NCBI GenBank assembly: GCA_902826775.1
Contig: CADEHE010000003.1
Span: forward strand, 310,001-374,000
Reading direction: 5' to 3'
DNA: 64,000 nt
Source of the DNA: an uncultured Pseudomonadota bacterium
GTDB taxonomy: Bacteria; Pseudomonadota; Gammaproteobacteria; Burkholderiales; JALYOK01
Part shown: piece by piece, positions 28,441-36,863 of the stretch
Layout of the letters: each line of letters begins with the position of its first letter
How positions within the stretch are numbered: the stretch's first letter is position 1
Made by a program: the position numbers and the translations under genes
The notes under the pieces: model-generated
What the model was told of the DNA's origin: nothing
Database searches by the model: none
The model's input: the letters and a program-made list of their open reading frames with translations, nothing else

Positions 28441-29685
28441 ATGCAAGCTTTCACCGTTGTCTTTGTCGTTGTGCTCCTCGTCACCACTGCCACACGCTTG
28501 TGGCTTGCGCGCCGGCAAGTGCGGCACGTGCTTGCCCACCGCGGCACTGTGCCAGCCAAGTTCGCTGAGAAAATCAGTCTTGCCTCACACCAGAAGGCCG
28601 CCGACTACACGGCCGCCAAGGGTTCGCTAAACATGGCTCACTTGGCAGTGGAAGCGGGCCTCTTGCTCGCGCTCACGCTAGGGGGTGGCTTGAATTGGCT
28701 GGATCAGTTCTGGCGCGATTTGCTGCCGGAACGGGAGATTCTGCGTGGCTTGGCGCTCATCGTTAGTGTGGTCGGCATCACAACCTTGATCGACCTTCCA
28801 TTCTCGTGGCATCGCACGTTCGGAATCGAAGGGCGGTTCGGTTTCAATCGCATGACGCCCAAGTTGTTCTTGATCGATTTACTGAAACAGGCACTGCTTG
28901 GCGCCGTGATCGGCGTTCCGCTCGTGCTCGCCACGCTATGGATGATGCACGCGCTCGGCGAACGCTGGTGGCTTTGGGCATGGGCGGCGTGGATGGCTTT
29001 CAACATCGTCATGCTTGCCGTGTATCCGACGTTGATTGCGCCGATATTCAACAAATTCACCCCGCTAAGCAACGATGAGCTCAAAGCGCGCATTGAGCGA
29101 CTATTGCACCGTTGCGGCTTCGAAGCGAAAGGTCTGTTTGTCATGGATGGATCTACACGATCGAGTCATGGCAACGCCTATTTCACTGGCTTTGGCAAGA
29201 CCAAGCGCATCGTATTCTTCGATACTTTGCTCAACAGCCTTAACGGCTCGGAAATCGAGGCCGTCCTGGCCCACGAGCTCGGCCACTTCAAACGCCGCCA
29301 CGTAATCAAGCGCATAGCCTTGACCTTTATGATGAGTTTCATATTCTTGTTTTTGCTCGGCTACCTCATGCGGCAGCTTTGGTTTTTCAATGGCTTGGGT
29401 GTAGAACTGCCTAGCGCCGCAATGGCGTTGGTGCTATTCGCCTTGGCACTGCCGCTGTTTACGTTCTTGCTGCATCCGCTCTCAGCAATGTACTCGCGCA
29501 AGCAGGAGTTTGAAGCGGATCGCTATGCGGCTGAGAATGCAAATGCCGCAGATCTGGTTAGCGCACTGGTCAAGCTGTATAAGGACAACGCATCGACGCT
29601 GACGCCGGATCCGCTGCATTCAGCTTTTTACGATTCGCATCCGCCCGCGGCAATGCGCATCGCGCGATTGCAGACAGAAATTTGA
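28441..29685 (+). CDS. M48 family (Ste24-type) membrane zinc metallopeptidase
   Basis: A 414-residue inner-membrane protease of the CAAX prenyl protease 1 / Ste24 type. Several N-terminal helices precede the HELGH zinc motif (VLAHELGHFKRRH, about residue 278). The third ligand is the Glu in QEFEADRYAAENA (about residue 357). A helix pair near residues 290-345 follows the motif. Bacterial members degrade or process membrane and misfolded envelope proteins. The start MQAFTVVFVVVLLV opens straight into a membrane helix, although no Shine-Dalgarno precedes it. The orn / M48 / rsgA arrangement is common in betaproteobacteria. Confidence 0.93.
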   Translation: MQAFTVVFVVVLLVTTATRLWLARRQVRHVLAHRGTVPAKFAEKISLASHQKAADYTAAKGSLNMAHLAVEAGLLLALTLGGGLNWLDQFWRDLLPEREILRGLALIVSVVGITTLIDLPFSWHRTFGIEGRFGFNRMTPKLFLIDLLKQALLGAVIGVPLVLATLWMMHALGERWWLWAWAAWMAFNIVMLAVYPTLIAPIFNKFTPLSNDELKARIERLLHRCGFEAKGLFVMDGSTRSSHGNAYFTGFGKTKRIVFFDTLLNSLNGSEIEAVLAHELGHFKRRHVIKRIALTFMMSFIFLFLLGYLMRQLWFFNGLGVELPSAAMALVLFALALPLFTFLLHPLSAMYSRKQEFEADRYAAENANAADLVSALVKLYKDNASTLTPDPLHSAFYDSHPPAAMRIARLQTEI

Positions 29686-29761
29686 TACAGCCGCAGCCTC
29701 TCGCGCGTCGATCCGCAAGCGTGCTGAGGACGACACGTTTGCGCCGCGCTGCGCGCAGCAT

Positions 29762-30718
29762 GTGAAGCGCGCGCACCCGCAGTCACCCACAACAGCGTTG
29801 CTCAAGGGTCGTGTTGTTGCTACCTTCCGGCGCGGCTATCAAGTCATTCTGGAAGATGGCGCACGCATCGCTTGTATCGGCCTTGGCCGCAAATTGGATG
29901 TCGCTTGCGGCGATCACGTGAGCGTAGCGCTCGACGGCGGACCGCAGGCGGTACAGCACATTGGCGGCGATGCGCGTGGTGTGATCGTGAGCATTGCTGC
30001 GCGCGCTTCCTTGCTGTATCGGTCCGATCAATTCAAGCAGAAAACGCTTGCCGCGAACGTGACTCAAATGGTCATGGTTGTCGCGGGTGAACCGCCATTC
30101 CATGACCAGTTGCTCACACGCTGCATGGTCGCCGCGGAAGCTGCAGGCATTAAAGTTCTCATCGCATGCAACAAGTCAGACTTGGTGCAAGCGCATCAAG
30201 TTTGGCAACGGCTGCAAGCCTATCGGGATATGGGGTATCGCTGTCTTGCTCTCAGCGCACGGTCGGATTGCGCACCGCTGCGCACGTTACTGCAGAACGA
30301 AGCAAGCGTTCTGGTCGGGCAATCGGGCATGGGAAAATCCACCATCATCAATTCCCTGATCCCTAGAGCCAATGCAGCCACGCGCGAGATCTCCACGGCG
30401 CTCAACTCCGGAAAGCACACGACCACCGCGGCGATTTGGTATGCGCTCGACCAAACCAGCAGCATTGTCGACACGCCGGGTCTGCAAGCGTTCGGGCTGG
30501 CGCACCTGACCCCAGCAGCCATTGTCCATGCGTTTCCCGAGTTTCGCCCACTCGCTGGTTCTTGCCGATTTACCGACTGCACGCATGGCAGTGAACCGGG
30601 GTGCCGATTGCGTCACACTGTTGAAGCCGGCGGCGCCACCGAACAGCGCCTGGATATGTTGCGTGTACTAGTCGCAGAAAACACCGCACGCCCTCATTGG
30701 CGCGCGCCGAAAAACTAG
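29762..30718 (+). CDS. rsgA: Ribosome small-subunit biogenesis GTPase
   Basis: A 318-residue circularly permuted GTPase with a GTG start at 29762. An N-terminal OB fold covers about residues 15-80. The G motifs appear in permuted order: NKSD (about residue 137), then GQSGMGKSTI (P-loop, about 189), then DTPGLQAFG (about 238). The C-terminal zinc finger shows the Cys/His spacing CRFTDCTHGSEPGC followed by H. It checks late maturation of the 30S subunit. Downstream there is no obvious terminator on this strand before the small-RNA region. Confidence 0.97.
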   Translation: MKRAHPQSPTTALLKGRVVATFRRGYQVILEDGARIACIGLGRKLDVACGDHVSVALDGGPQAVQHIGGDARGVIVSIAARASLLYRSDQFKQKTLAANVTQMVMVVAGEPPFHDQLLTRCMVAAEAAGIKVLIACNKSDLVQAHQVWQRLQAYRDMGYRCLALSARSDCAPLRTLLQNEASVLVGQSGMGKSTIINSLIPRANAATREISTALNSGKHTTTAAIWYALDQTSSIVDTPGLQAFGLAHLTPAAIVHAFPEFRPLAGSCRFTDCTHGSEPGCRLRHTVEAGGATEQRLDMLRVLVAENTARPHWRAPKN

Positions 30719-30888
30719 CGCCGCTTGCACTAGTCCCGATCCTCATCAAACTCGCAAGCCCGCGGCATAGTGCGAAGCGAACGGGTAGCGACCTAGTCGG
30801 CCGCATGTGCCTCGATTCGCTTCGATACCCAAGCGCGCCGGCAGGACGATTCGATGATACAACCAGTGACAACACAGAGGTGAGGGGC

Positions 30889-30920
30889 AAAAAAAAGCCC
30901 CGTCGGGGTTAGGACGGGGC
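30889..30920 (-). terminator. Intrinsic terminator of the candidate small RNA
   Basis: GCCCCGTC (30897-30904) pairs with GACGGGGC (30913-30920). On the minus strand the stem is followed directly by eight T residues (30889-30896). This is a textbook rho-independent terminator in the minus orientation only. Confidence 0.8.
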
Positions 30921-30965
30921 AAACCGCTCTCGGAGGAGAAAGATGGCGAGGCACTTGCCATCTGT
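30889..30965 (-). ncRNA. Candidate small RNA with anti-Shine-Dalgarno core
   Basis: Read on the minus strand, a predicted start near 30965 is followed at once by a seven-base-pair hairpin (AGATGGC / GCCATCT, 30941-30963). Next comes a single-stranded TTTCTCCTCC region (30931-30940), then an eight-base-pair GC hairpin ending in eight U residues. The layout of 5' hairpin, CUCCUCC stretch and intrinsic terminator is that of an Hfq-type regulatory RNA of about 77 nt that could pair with ribosome-binding sites. It sits alone between rsgA and nfeD. The alternative plus-strand reading is a ten-codon ORF after GGAGGA, but it has no promoter and would follow the hairpin. Confidence 0.6.
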
Positions 30966-30975
30966 AGATAACTAG

Positions 30976-30991
30976 AGCACGGGTTGTGCCA
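30976..30991 (-). promoter_or_regulatory. Sigma-54 (-24/-12) promoter of the candidate small RNA
   Basis: On the minus strand TGGCACAACCCGTGCT matches TGGCAC-N5-TTGCW with one mismatch (GTGC for TTGC). GG and GC are ten bases apart. Transcription would begin about twelve bases after the -12 GC, at the foot of the first hairpin, so promoter and RNA structure agree. A poor sigma-70 match (TTGGCA, then TATCTA) overlaps it. Confidence 0.55.
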
Positions 30992-31034
30992 AGTCACTCC
31001 ACACAGTAAAAACAATACCTTAGATGGTTCCAAA

Positions 31035-31130
31035 TTGCAACACCCACAAAAATATTGTCAACGTCTGCCGAAATACGTCACTTTTTGGCAACATTTTCCG
31101 TAAGTTACGTACAGAAGGTGTTTTGGCAAC
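31035..31130. promoter_or_regulatory. Repeated GTTGnCAA sites upstream of the small RNA
   Basis: On the plus strand TTGCAAC (31035), TTGTCAAC (31055), TTGGCAAC (31085) and TTGGCAAC (31123) occur in the same orientation. They lie about 70, 90, 120 and 158 bases upstream of the predicted small-RNA start. That is the usual distance range of sigma-54 enhancer sites. The rest of the 30719-31391 gap (30719-30888 and 31131-31391) shows no gene I can support. Confidence 0.35.
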
Positions 31131-31391
31131 GTTGTATGTCAGGCTGCTTTGCTGCCTTATAAAGGCTCAGCAGCTAACCTACGGCAATGGAGGCTCTCAA
31201 CAAAACCTGCTCCGATAAGCGCTGAATGCGTCCGCGCATGTTTAGCGACGCAAGAACGCCACGAAATCGACCGCCCAAGGCAACCCGCGGGTCCCGCCTT
31301 ACAAAGTGGGGCTTTCCACCACCATGCCCTCGCCTAGCGCCAGAGGAGGCCAAGCTATAATCGGCGCACCCTACTCGGCGCTACACAGAAC

Positions 31392-31850
31392 ATGCCTAAC
31401 GCTTGGGCTTACTGGATTGTCGGCGGCATCGTGCTCATGCTGGCAGAGCTGACAATCGGTGCTTTCTTCATCTTTTGGTTCGGCCTTGGCGCGCTGGTGG
31501 TCGGCCTGCTGCTGTGGTTATATCCTGCACTCGGCTTCACCGCGCAGATCCTCATCTGGATTGCTGCCTCGCTGAGCTTCGTTACGCTATGGCTCAAGGT
31601 TTTCAAGCAAAGCTTTTTCAAGACCAAAATCGGCATGGCACAAGAAGCCGTCGTGGGTACCATGGGCTTGGTAATCCGTGAGATCAAACCGTTTCAAAAG
31701 GGTATGGTGCAGTTTCAAAAACCCATCATGGGCGACGACAAGTGGGAAGCCCTTGCCGATTACGACATTGCTTCTGGAGAACGCGTGGAGATCGTCGATG
31801 TGGAGGGCAATTTGCTAAAGGTGCGCGCGGTTAATCCAAGGAGATCATGA
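31392..31850 (+). CDS. NfeD family membrane protein
   Basis: A 152-residue short NfeD protein. Two to three helices (about residues 8-75, opening AYWIVGGIVLMLAELTIGAF) are followed by a C-terminal OB fold (about 85-150) with GTMGLVIREIKPFQKGMVQF and GERVEIVDVEGNLLKVRAV. NfeD proteins partner stomatin/SPFH proteins in the membrane. Here the stop overlaps the SPFH start (ATGA-type, 31847-31850), so the two are translationally coupled. No protease-type NfeD domain is present. Confidence 0.93.
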   Translation: MPNAWAYWIVGGIVLMLAELTIGAFFIFWFGLGALVVGLLLWLYPALGFTAQILIWIAASLSFVTLWLKVFKQSFFKTKIGMAQEAVVGTMGLVIREIKPFQKGMVQFQKPIMGDDKWEALADYDIASGERVEIVDVEGNLLKVRAVNPRRS

Positions 31851-32704
31851 TGGTCGGTCAGATCGTGGTGCTGTTTCTCTTGCTGTTCGTGGTGGTCACC
31901 ATCGCGAAAGGCGTGCGTATCGTCCCACAAGGAGAGGAATGGATCGTCGAGCGTCTCGGCAAGTATCGCAAGACGCTAACCCCGGGTTTGCACCTCATCA
32001 CACCCTACATCGATGTGGTCAAGTACACGGTCACGACCAAAGACTTGATCTTGGACATTGAGCAGCAAGAAGTCATCACCCGCGACAACGCGGTCATCAT
32101 TGCCAACGCGGTGGCATTCGTGAAGGTAACCGACCCAGTCGGCGCCGTGTACGGGGTGACGGATTTTCGCCTCGCCATCCGCAACTTGGTCAAGACGACG
32201 CTACGCTCGATAATAGGCAACATGGATCTGGACGAATCGCTGTCGTCGCGCGAGCAGATCAAGACCAAGCTTAAAGCCAGCATCGCCGATCAAGCCATCG
32301 ATTGGGGTCTGACGATCAAGTCGGTGGAGATCCAGGACATCAAACCATCGCCTTCCATGCAAGTGGCAATGGAGCAACAGGCCTCTGCGGAGCGCGAGCG
32401 CAAAGCCATGGTGACCAAGGCCGAAGGCGAAAAGCAATCCGTCATTCTCGAGGCCCAGGGCAAGCTAGAAGCGGCCAAGCTGCAAGCGGATGCGCAAATA
32501 CGCATGGCGGAGTCGTCCGCGCAATCGATTCGCCAGGTCACCGATGCACTTGCCGACCGGCAACTTTCTGCCATGTACTTGTTGGGCGAAAAATACGTGC
32601 AGGCACTAAACGCACTTGGCGCTAGCGCCAACAGCAAGTTCGTGGTGCTGCCCGCGGACATGCAAGAGACGTTGAAAGGCATTCTAGGAAAGCCAAAAGC
32701 ATGA
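31847..32704 (+). CDS. SPFH / stomatin-like membrane protein (QmcA/PHB type)
   Basis: A 285-residue slipin-like protein. One N-terminal helix (QIVVLFLLLFVVVTIAKGV) is followed by the band-7/SPFH domain (about residues 23-180), with VPQGEEWIVERLGKYRKTL and FRLAIRNLVKTTLRSIIGNM. A long charged coiled coil follows (about 185-250, KLEAAKLQADAQIRMAE). Such proteins oligomerise into membrane microdomains and influence membrane protein quality control. It is paired with the NfeD protein directly upstream. The gene ends 137 bases before the convergent DUF1501 gene. Confidence 0.95.
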   Translation: MMVGQIVVLFLLLFVVVTIAKGVRIVPQGEEWIVERLGKYRKTLTPGLHLITPYIDVVKYTVTTKDLILDIEQQEVITRDNAVIIANAVAFVKVTDPVGAVYGVTDFRLAIRNLVKTTLRSIIGNMDLDESLSSREQIKTKLKASIADQAIDWGLTIKSVEIQDIKPSPSMQVAMEQQASAERERKAMVTKAEGEKQSVILEAQGKLEAAKLQADAQIRMAESSAQSIRQVTDALADRQLSAMYLLGEKYVQALNALGASANSKFVVLPADMQETLKGILGKPKA

Positions 32705-32841
32705 TACTGCTGGCATCTTTTTATATCGAATCAGAGTCAGAGCGAGTCTTAGAATTATCCCTCCGGCAGTATATGAAAAGTAGTGCAATCTAACCCGAAA
32801 CCGGCGGCTTTGATCGCACGCCGGATTTGCGTAACGGTCGA

Positions 32842-34215
32842 CTACAGCAGGAATCCCAAATCGCGTCGAGCGAATCGGCCGATATTCGGCACTACCAACG
32901 GAATATCGCCCGCGGCCACCCCAAACCATTTCGCTATCGTAGCGGCGTATTCGTCGATAGCGATGGTTGGCAATAGGCGCCCCTCCCCTACATCGTCCGG
33001 CCCATCCAGCGCCATGACCGGATAGGTTCCATACACGTCACCGCCTTTGACCGCTCCACCCATCACAAACTGATGCCCACCCCAACCGTGATCGGTGCCC
33101 TCGCCGTTGTGTTTGAGGGTCCGGCCAAAATCCGATGCAGTGAAAGTCGTCACGCGGTCGGCTACACCCAGTTCCACCGTGGCGCTGTAGAACGCGCCTA
33201 AGGCGGTGCTGAGCAAGTTAAGTAGTCGCGGATGATCCGAAAGCTGGCTACCGTGCGTATCGAATCCGCCAAGCCCGACGAAGAATATTTGACGCCTCAA
33301 TCCAAGCGCACCGCTTGCGGAGATCAAACGCGCCGCCATCTTAAGTTGATCCCCCAGCCAGTTGTTAGCCGGAAACGGCGTGGTGAGCGCAGGCGTGGCA
33401 TCGAGCGCAGCGGAGACCACCTGCGTCACGTCGACAGCGCGCTTCAAGCTCGAGTTCCACTGCTGATCGAGCAAATTTGTTCTGGCTTGCGTCAGTATCT
33501 GGGTGATCGCGCTAGCCATCGTGGGTTGCCACGATTCCATGCCGAGAAGTTGCGGCAAATTGCCTGGATAGGTTTGGAACGGCACAACGTTGCGACCGAT
33601 TTGAAACAAATTCGTCGCGCCGTCGAGCGCCACGGACAGGGACACTTGGCTATTACCATTGAGCGAATTCAGCAAGTCTGCAATACGACCGCCCCATCCT
33701 TGCTTTTGCGCTTGTGGCCCGGAGGGCAGGCTCGTCATCCACTGCTCTTGCTGCTCGTCGTGCGCAAACAGATTGGGGGGCAGCGGAACGCTGTTGTTGG
33801 TGTACTGCGTTTTGGTCGTAGGCGCCAGCAGCGGACCTACGTTGGCCACGACCGCAAGCTTGCCTTGCTGGAACAACGTCTGCATCGCAGCCAAGCTCGG
33901 ATGCAAGCCAAGCGCCGTCGCTTGCGGCGAGATCGGGTTGATCTGCAGCAGCGAGCCGGGCGCAACTGCGAACGGCCCCCGCTCGCCCGCGTAAGCCTGC
34001 TGCTGCGCGCCGGATCGCGGCACAACCGTATTGGTCGCGTCATTGCCGCCGTAAAGATAGACGCAAACTAAGGCGCGGTAATCGCTCAACGGAGCAGCCG
34101 CGGCCCACTTTTGCATATCCAAGATCGTCGGCAGCATACCGACGGCAGAAACCCCCAGCGCTTGTTTGAGAAAACGCCGGCGGGAGGAAACTAGTTCTTG
34201 ATAATTCATCATCAC
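32842..34215 (-). CDS. DUF1501 (sulfatase-like fold) Tat-exported protein
   Basis: A 457-residue protein with a twin-arginine signal (SRRRFLKQALGVSAVGMLP, residues about 10-28). The DUF1501 start is RALVCVYLYGGNDATNTVVP (about 47-66). Late motifs are GLGGFDTHGSQLSDHPRLL and DFGRTLKHNGEGTDHGWGGH, with clustered His and Asp as in alkaline-phosphatase-like folds. The family is exported folded and its activity is not established. Its start is two bases after the DUF1800 stop, the usual pairing of these two families, so they very likely function together outside the cytoplasmic membrane. Confidence 0.92.
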   Translation of the reverse strand: MMMNYQELVSSRRRFLKQALGVSAVGMLPTILDMQKWAAAAPLSDYRALVCVYLYGGNDATNTVVPRSGAQQQAYAGERGPFAVAPGSLLQINPISPQATALGLHPSLAAMQTLFQQGKLAVVANVGPLLAPTTKTQYTNNSVPLPPNLFAHDEQQEQWMTSLPSGPQAQKQGWGGRIADLLNSLNGNSQVSLSVALDGATNLFQIGRNVVPFQTYPGNLPQLLGMESWQPTMASAITQILTQARTNLLDQQWNSSLKRAVDVTQVVSAALDATPALTTPFPANNWLGDQLKMAARLISASGALGLRRQIFFVGLGGFDTHGSQLSDHPRLLNLLSTALGAFYSATVELGVADRVTTFTASDFGRTLKHNGEGTDHGWGGHQFVMGGAVKGGDVYGTYPVMALDGPDDVGEGRLLPTIAIDEYAATIAKWFGVAAGDIPLVVPNIGRFARRDLGFLL

Positions 34216-34217
34216 TC

Positions 34218-36863
34218 CTACTTTTGAATGGCGTAGTCCGGGGAAATAGCGAATAAATAAACCGCCTTCTTGACGCGCTCGGCCGCATTCGCCGCCGGCT
34301 CGGCCGATACCGCCCCGATGATGGCGTTGCGCGTCGCGGTGGCAGTCATGCCACCGGTCATTAGAAGATCAAGTTGATCTACAAGCTTGGCGGGATCGTT
34401 CGCGACCGGAATGAACTCGCCATAGTTCAAATTTACCGGGTTGTTATTGCCGAAACCGTAGCCCCAATTGATCAATGCGTACATCGTGTTAGAGGTGCCA
34501 AGCAATTGACTGTCGGTGCTGATCTGGAACTCAGGCGCGACCAGTCGAGCAGTCGCCAGCGGACCCTGCGGCGTGTAATCCGGCGCGAAAAAATTGAATA
34601 CCGACGGCGCCATGAAGTACTGCTGGCCCAGCCCATAGTCGATGATTTGCGTGTACCAGAACTGATACTGGCCATTGGGTGAAGTGCCCTTGAATGTGCG
34701 CACCAAGTTCGCCAAGCGAACGATCGGTTCGCGTTGCTTGCCGAACTGAGCACCCAGTGCACTGTTGCGCTCACGCGCTTCAGTGTCGAGCAAAATCGCT
34801 TTGATGACTGCTTTCATGTCGCCGCGCACGCCGACGCCATTGTCGTTGAACTTCGCGGCCACGCGCGCCACATAGGCCGGCGTAGGATTGCTGGTCACCA
34901 GCCGCTGGATCAACTGCTTGCCGATAAATGGTCCCACGTTCGGATGGTTGAAGACGTTGTCTAAAGCGTCTTTGAGATCCTTTTCGGCAGTCTGCCCAGC
35001 TGTTAGCGCCACACCGTTAAGCAGCAGCTTGGCACCGATATCGTGTTTGCTGGGAAACGCTTGCATCGGCGTAGTCCAGAAGGGGTGCATGCGCGGCCAC
35101 GGCACGTTGTAAAAGCCATCGTCCGTCTTTGGATTGGTGCCGACGCTCCAACCGCTGAACGCTTTCGCAAATCCGGACACAACATCTTGGTCATACGTTG
35201 GAATCGGAACGCCATTCAGCAGCTTGGGAGTACCATCCGCATTCATCTGATACAAGCCGATCGAGAACAACTGCAACAACTCACGCGGAAAATTCTCATT
35301 TGGTTGCAGGCCGCTGTTGGGATCAGCTTTCTCGCTGCGCATCATGTCCAGATAAAGCCCCATGGCAGGGTGTAGCGTCACATCTTCCAGCAATCTTCGG
35401 AAATTGCCGAAGGCGTTACGTCCCAGCATGTCCATGTAAGAGCCAAAGGCGAATTCTTCGCTCGCTAGATCGCCATCGCGAAACGAAACGACGAAAATCT
35501 GTGACAGCGCGAAAGCTACGCGCTGACGCAACTGGTCTGGCCCTTCGATGGCTTGCTTCCAGAGCGAATTCATCAGCGAAGTTTCGTCGATATCGAGCAA
35601 TGGCTTACCGCCCAACTCGATCGCGCGCAGCACATCGTAGTGCGATCTCTGCGCGATTAAGAACTGATCATCGATCCATTTCGCCGGCCCCTTTGTTGCG
35701 GCATCCCGCACCGCTGCGGCGGTCGGCCCGTAGCTCGCTTGAATCAACAAACGCGCAGCGTCTCTTAGCTGCGCATCGGTGGGCTGCGTTACACCGCCGC
35801 CGGTCACCGTCAGCGCGGTCTTGGCGATTGCGGTGAAGCTACCGCTAGCGTGCAAGCGCAGTTCATAGGCTCCACTCGCCAACCCGCTTGGAACTGGAAA
35901 CGCGCAGCTGCCGCTCGCAAATGCCGCTCCCGCCGTCTTGGTGCAATTGACGTACATCCAGTTGCCGTTGTGGTTCTGCGATGCAGCGCTCGGCACATAC
36001 AAGCCGACCCAGTTCGTCCCGGTGGGCGAAACGATACCGTTCCAACTCACCGTCACGCTTCCGCCCGCCGCGACGCTGCTGGGCGCCACGCTCACGGTCG
36101 TGCCGCCGGTGCCGCCGCCCCCAGTGATAGTCAGCGCAGTCTTGGCTATCGACGTCCAGCTCGCGCTGGCGTGCAAGCGCAACTCGTAACTGCCCGCAGC
36201 CATCCCACTCGGTATCGGAAAAGCGCAGCTGCCGCTCGCAAATGCCGCTCCCGCCGTCTTGGTGCAATTGACGTACATCCAGTTGCCGTTGTGGTTCTGC
36301 GATGCAGCGCTCGGCACATACAAGCCGACCCAGTTCGTCCCGGTGGGCGAAACGATACCGTTCCAACTCACCGTCACGCTTCCGCCCGCCGCGACGCTGC
36401 TGGGCGCCACGCTCACGGTCGTGCCGCCGGTGCCGCCGCCCCCAGTGATAGTCAGCGCAGTCTTGGCTATCGACGTCCAGCTCGCGCTGGCGTGCAAGCG
36501 CAACTCGTAACTGCCCGCAGCCATCCCACTCGGTATCGGAAAAGCGCAGCTGCCGCTCGCAAATGCCGCTCCCGCCGTCTTGGTGCAATTGACGTACATC
36601 CAATTACCGTTGTGGTTCTGCGATGCCGCGCTCGGCGTATACAGCCCGATCCAGTTTGTCCCAGTCGCCGAAGCAATGCCACTCCAGGATACCGTCACGC
36701 TGCTGCCGGCCGCGACCGAAGTTCGAGTAAGCGTCAGCGTTTGAGCGTGCGCCGGCAGGCACACCACCCACAAACCAGCCCAAGCGGCCAGGCATCCCGC
36801 GTGCCACAGCATTCTCAGCCAGGCTGTCGTAATCGACGCAGAGGTCAACCGTCCCATATTCAT
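34218..36863 (-). CDS. Secreted DUF1800 protein with three N-terminal NWIGLY modules
   Basis: An 881-residue exported protein. After a signal region (about residues 15-40, ending PAHA) come three beta-rich modules of 107 residues each (about 41-355). Each has TNW(I/V)GLY, GNWMYVNCTKT, GSCAFP and YELRLHA. The DUF1800 domain starts near residue 365 (DAARLLIQASYGPTAAAVRD) and includes ENFPRELLQLFSIGLYQ. Two Cys per module (VNC and GSC) could form a disulfide. Modules 2 and 3 share long identical stretches. A good ribosome site (AAGG) precedes the ATG. The catalytic role, if any, is unknown; the modules may bind glycans or other surfaces. Confidence 0.9.
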   Translation of the reverse strand: MNMGRLTSASITTAWLRMLWHAGCLAAWAGLWVVCLPAHAQTLTLTRTSVAAGSSVTVSWSGIASATGTNWIGLYTPSAASQNHNGNWMYVNCTKTAGAAFASGSCAFPIPSGMAAGSYELRLHASASWTSIAKTALTITGGGGTGGTTVSVAPSSVAAGGSVTVSWNGIVSPTGTNWVGLYVPSAASQNHNGNWMYVNCTKTAGAAFASGSCAFPIPSGMAAGSYELRLHASASWTSIAKTALTITGGGGTGGTTVSVAPSSVAAGGSVTVSWNGIVSPTGTNWVGLYVPSAASQNHNGNWMYVNCTKTAGAAFASGSCAFPVPSGLASGAYELRLHASGSFTAIAKTALTVTGGGVTQPTDAQLRDAARLLIQASYGPTAAAVRDAATKGPAKWIDDQFLIAQRSHYDVLRAIELGGKPLLDIDETSLMNSLWKQAIEGPDQLRQRVAFALSQIFVVSFRDGDLASEEFAFGSYMDMLGRNAFGNFRRLLEDVTLHPAMGLYLDMMRSEKADPNSGLQPNENFPRELLQLFSIGLYQMNADGTPKLLNGVPIPTYDQDVVSGFAKAFSGWSVGTNPKTDDGFYNVPWPRMHPFWTTPMQAFPSKHDIGAKLLLNGVALTAGQTAEKDLKDALDNVFNHPNVGPFIGKQLIQRLVTSNPTPAYVARVAAKFNDNGVGVRGDMKAVIKAILLDTEARERNSALGAQFGKQREPIVRLANLVRTFKGTSPNGQYQFWYTQIIDYGLGQQYFMAPSVFNFFAPDYTPQGPLATARLVAPEFQISTDSQLLGTSNTMYALINWGYGFGNNNPVNLNYGEFIPVANDPAKLVDQLDLLMTGGMTATATRNAIIGAVSAEPAANAAERVKKAVYLFAISPDYAIQK
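35902..36860. repeat. Tandem 321-bp coding repeats (three units)
   Basis: The units begin at about 35902, 36223 and 36544 with GCGCAGCTGCCGCTCG and are spaced exactly 321 bases apart. The first two appear identical base for base over the whole 321 bases. The third is identical for about the first 57 bases and then diverges. The units encode modules of the DUF1800 protein. The perfect copy points to very recent unequal exchange or gene conversion, or to an assembly artefact. Confidence 0.9.

Noticed and set aside
30935..30974. Plus-strand ten-codon ORF after GGAGGA
   Set aside because: It has a good ribosome site, but no plus-strand promoter was seen and the terminator hairpin precedes it. 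The minus-strand RNA explains more of the signals. Kept as the alternative.
35902..36860. CRISPR-like or satellite interpretation of the tandem repeats
   Set aside because: Units are 321 bp, in frame and contiguous without spacers, so they are protein-module duplications.
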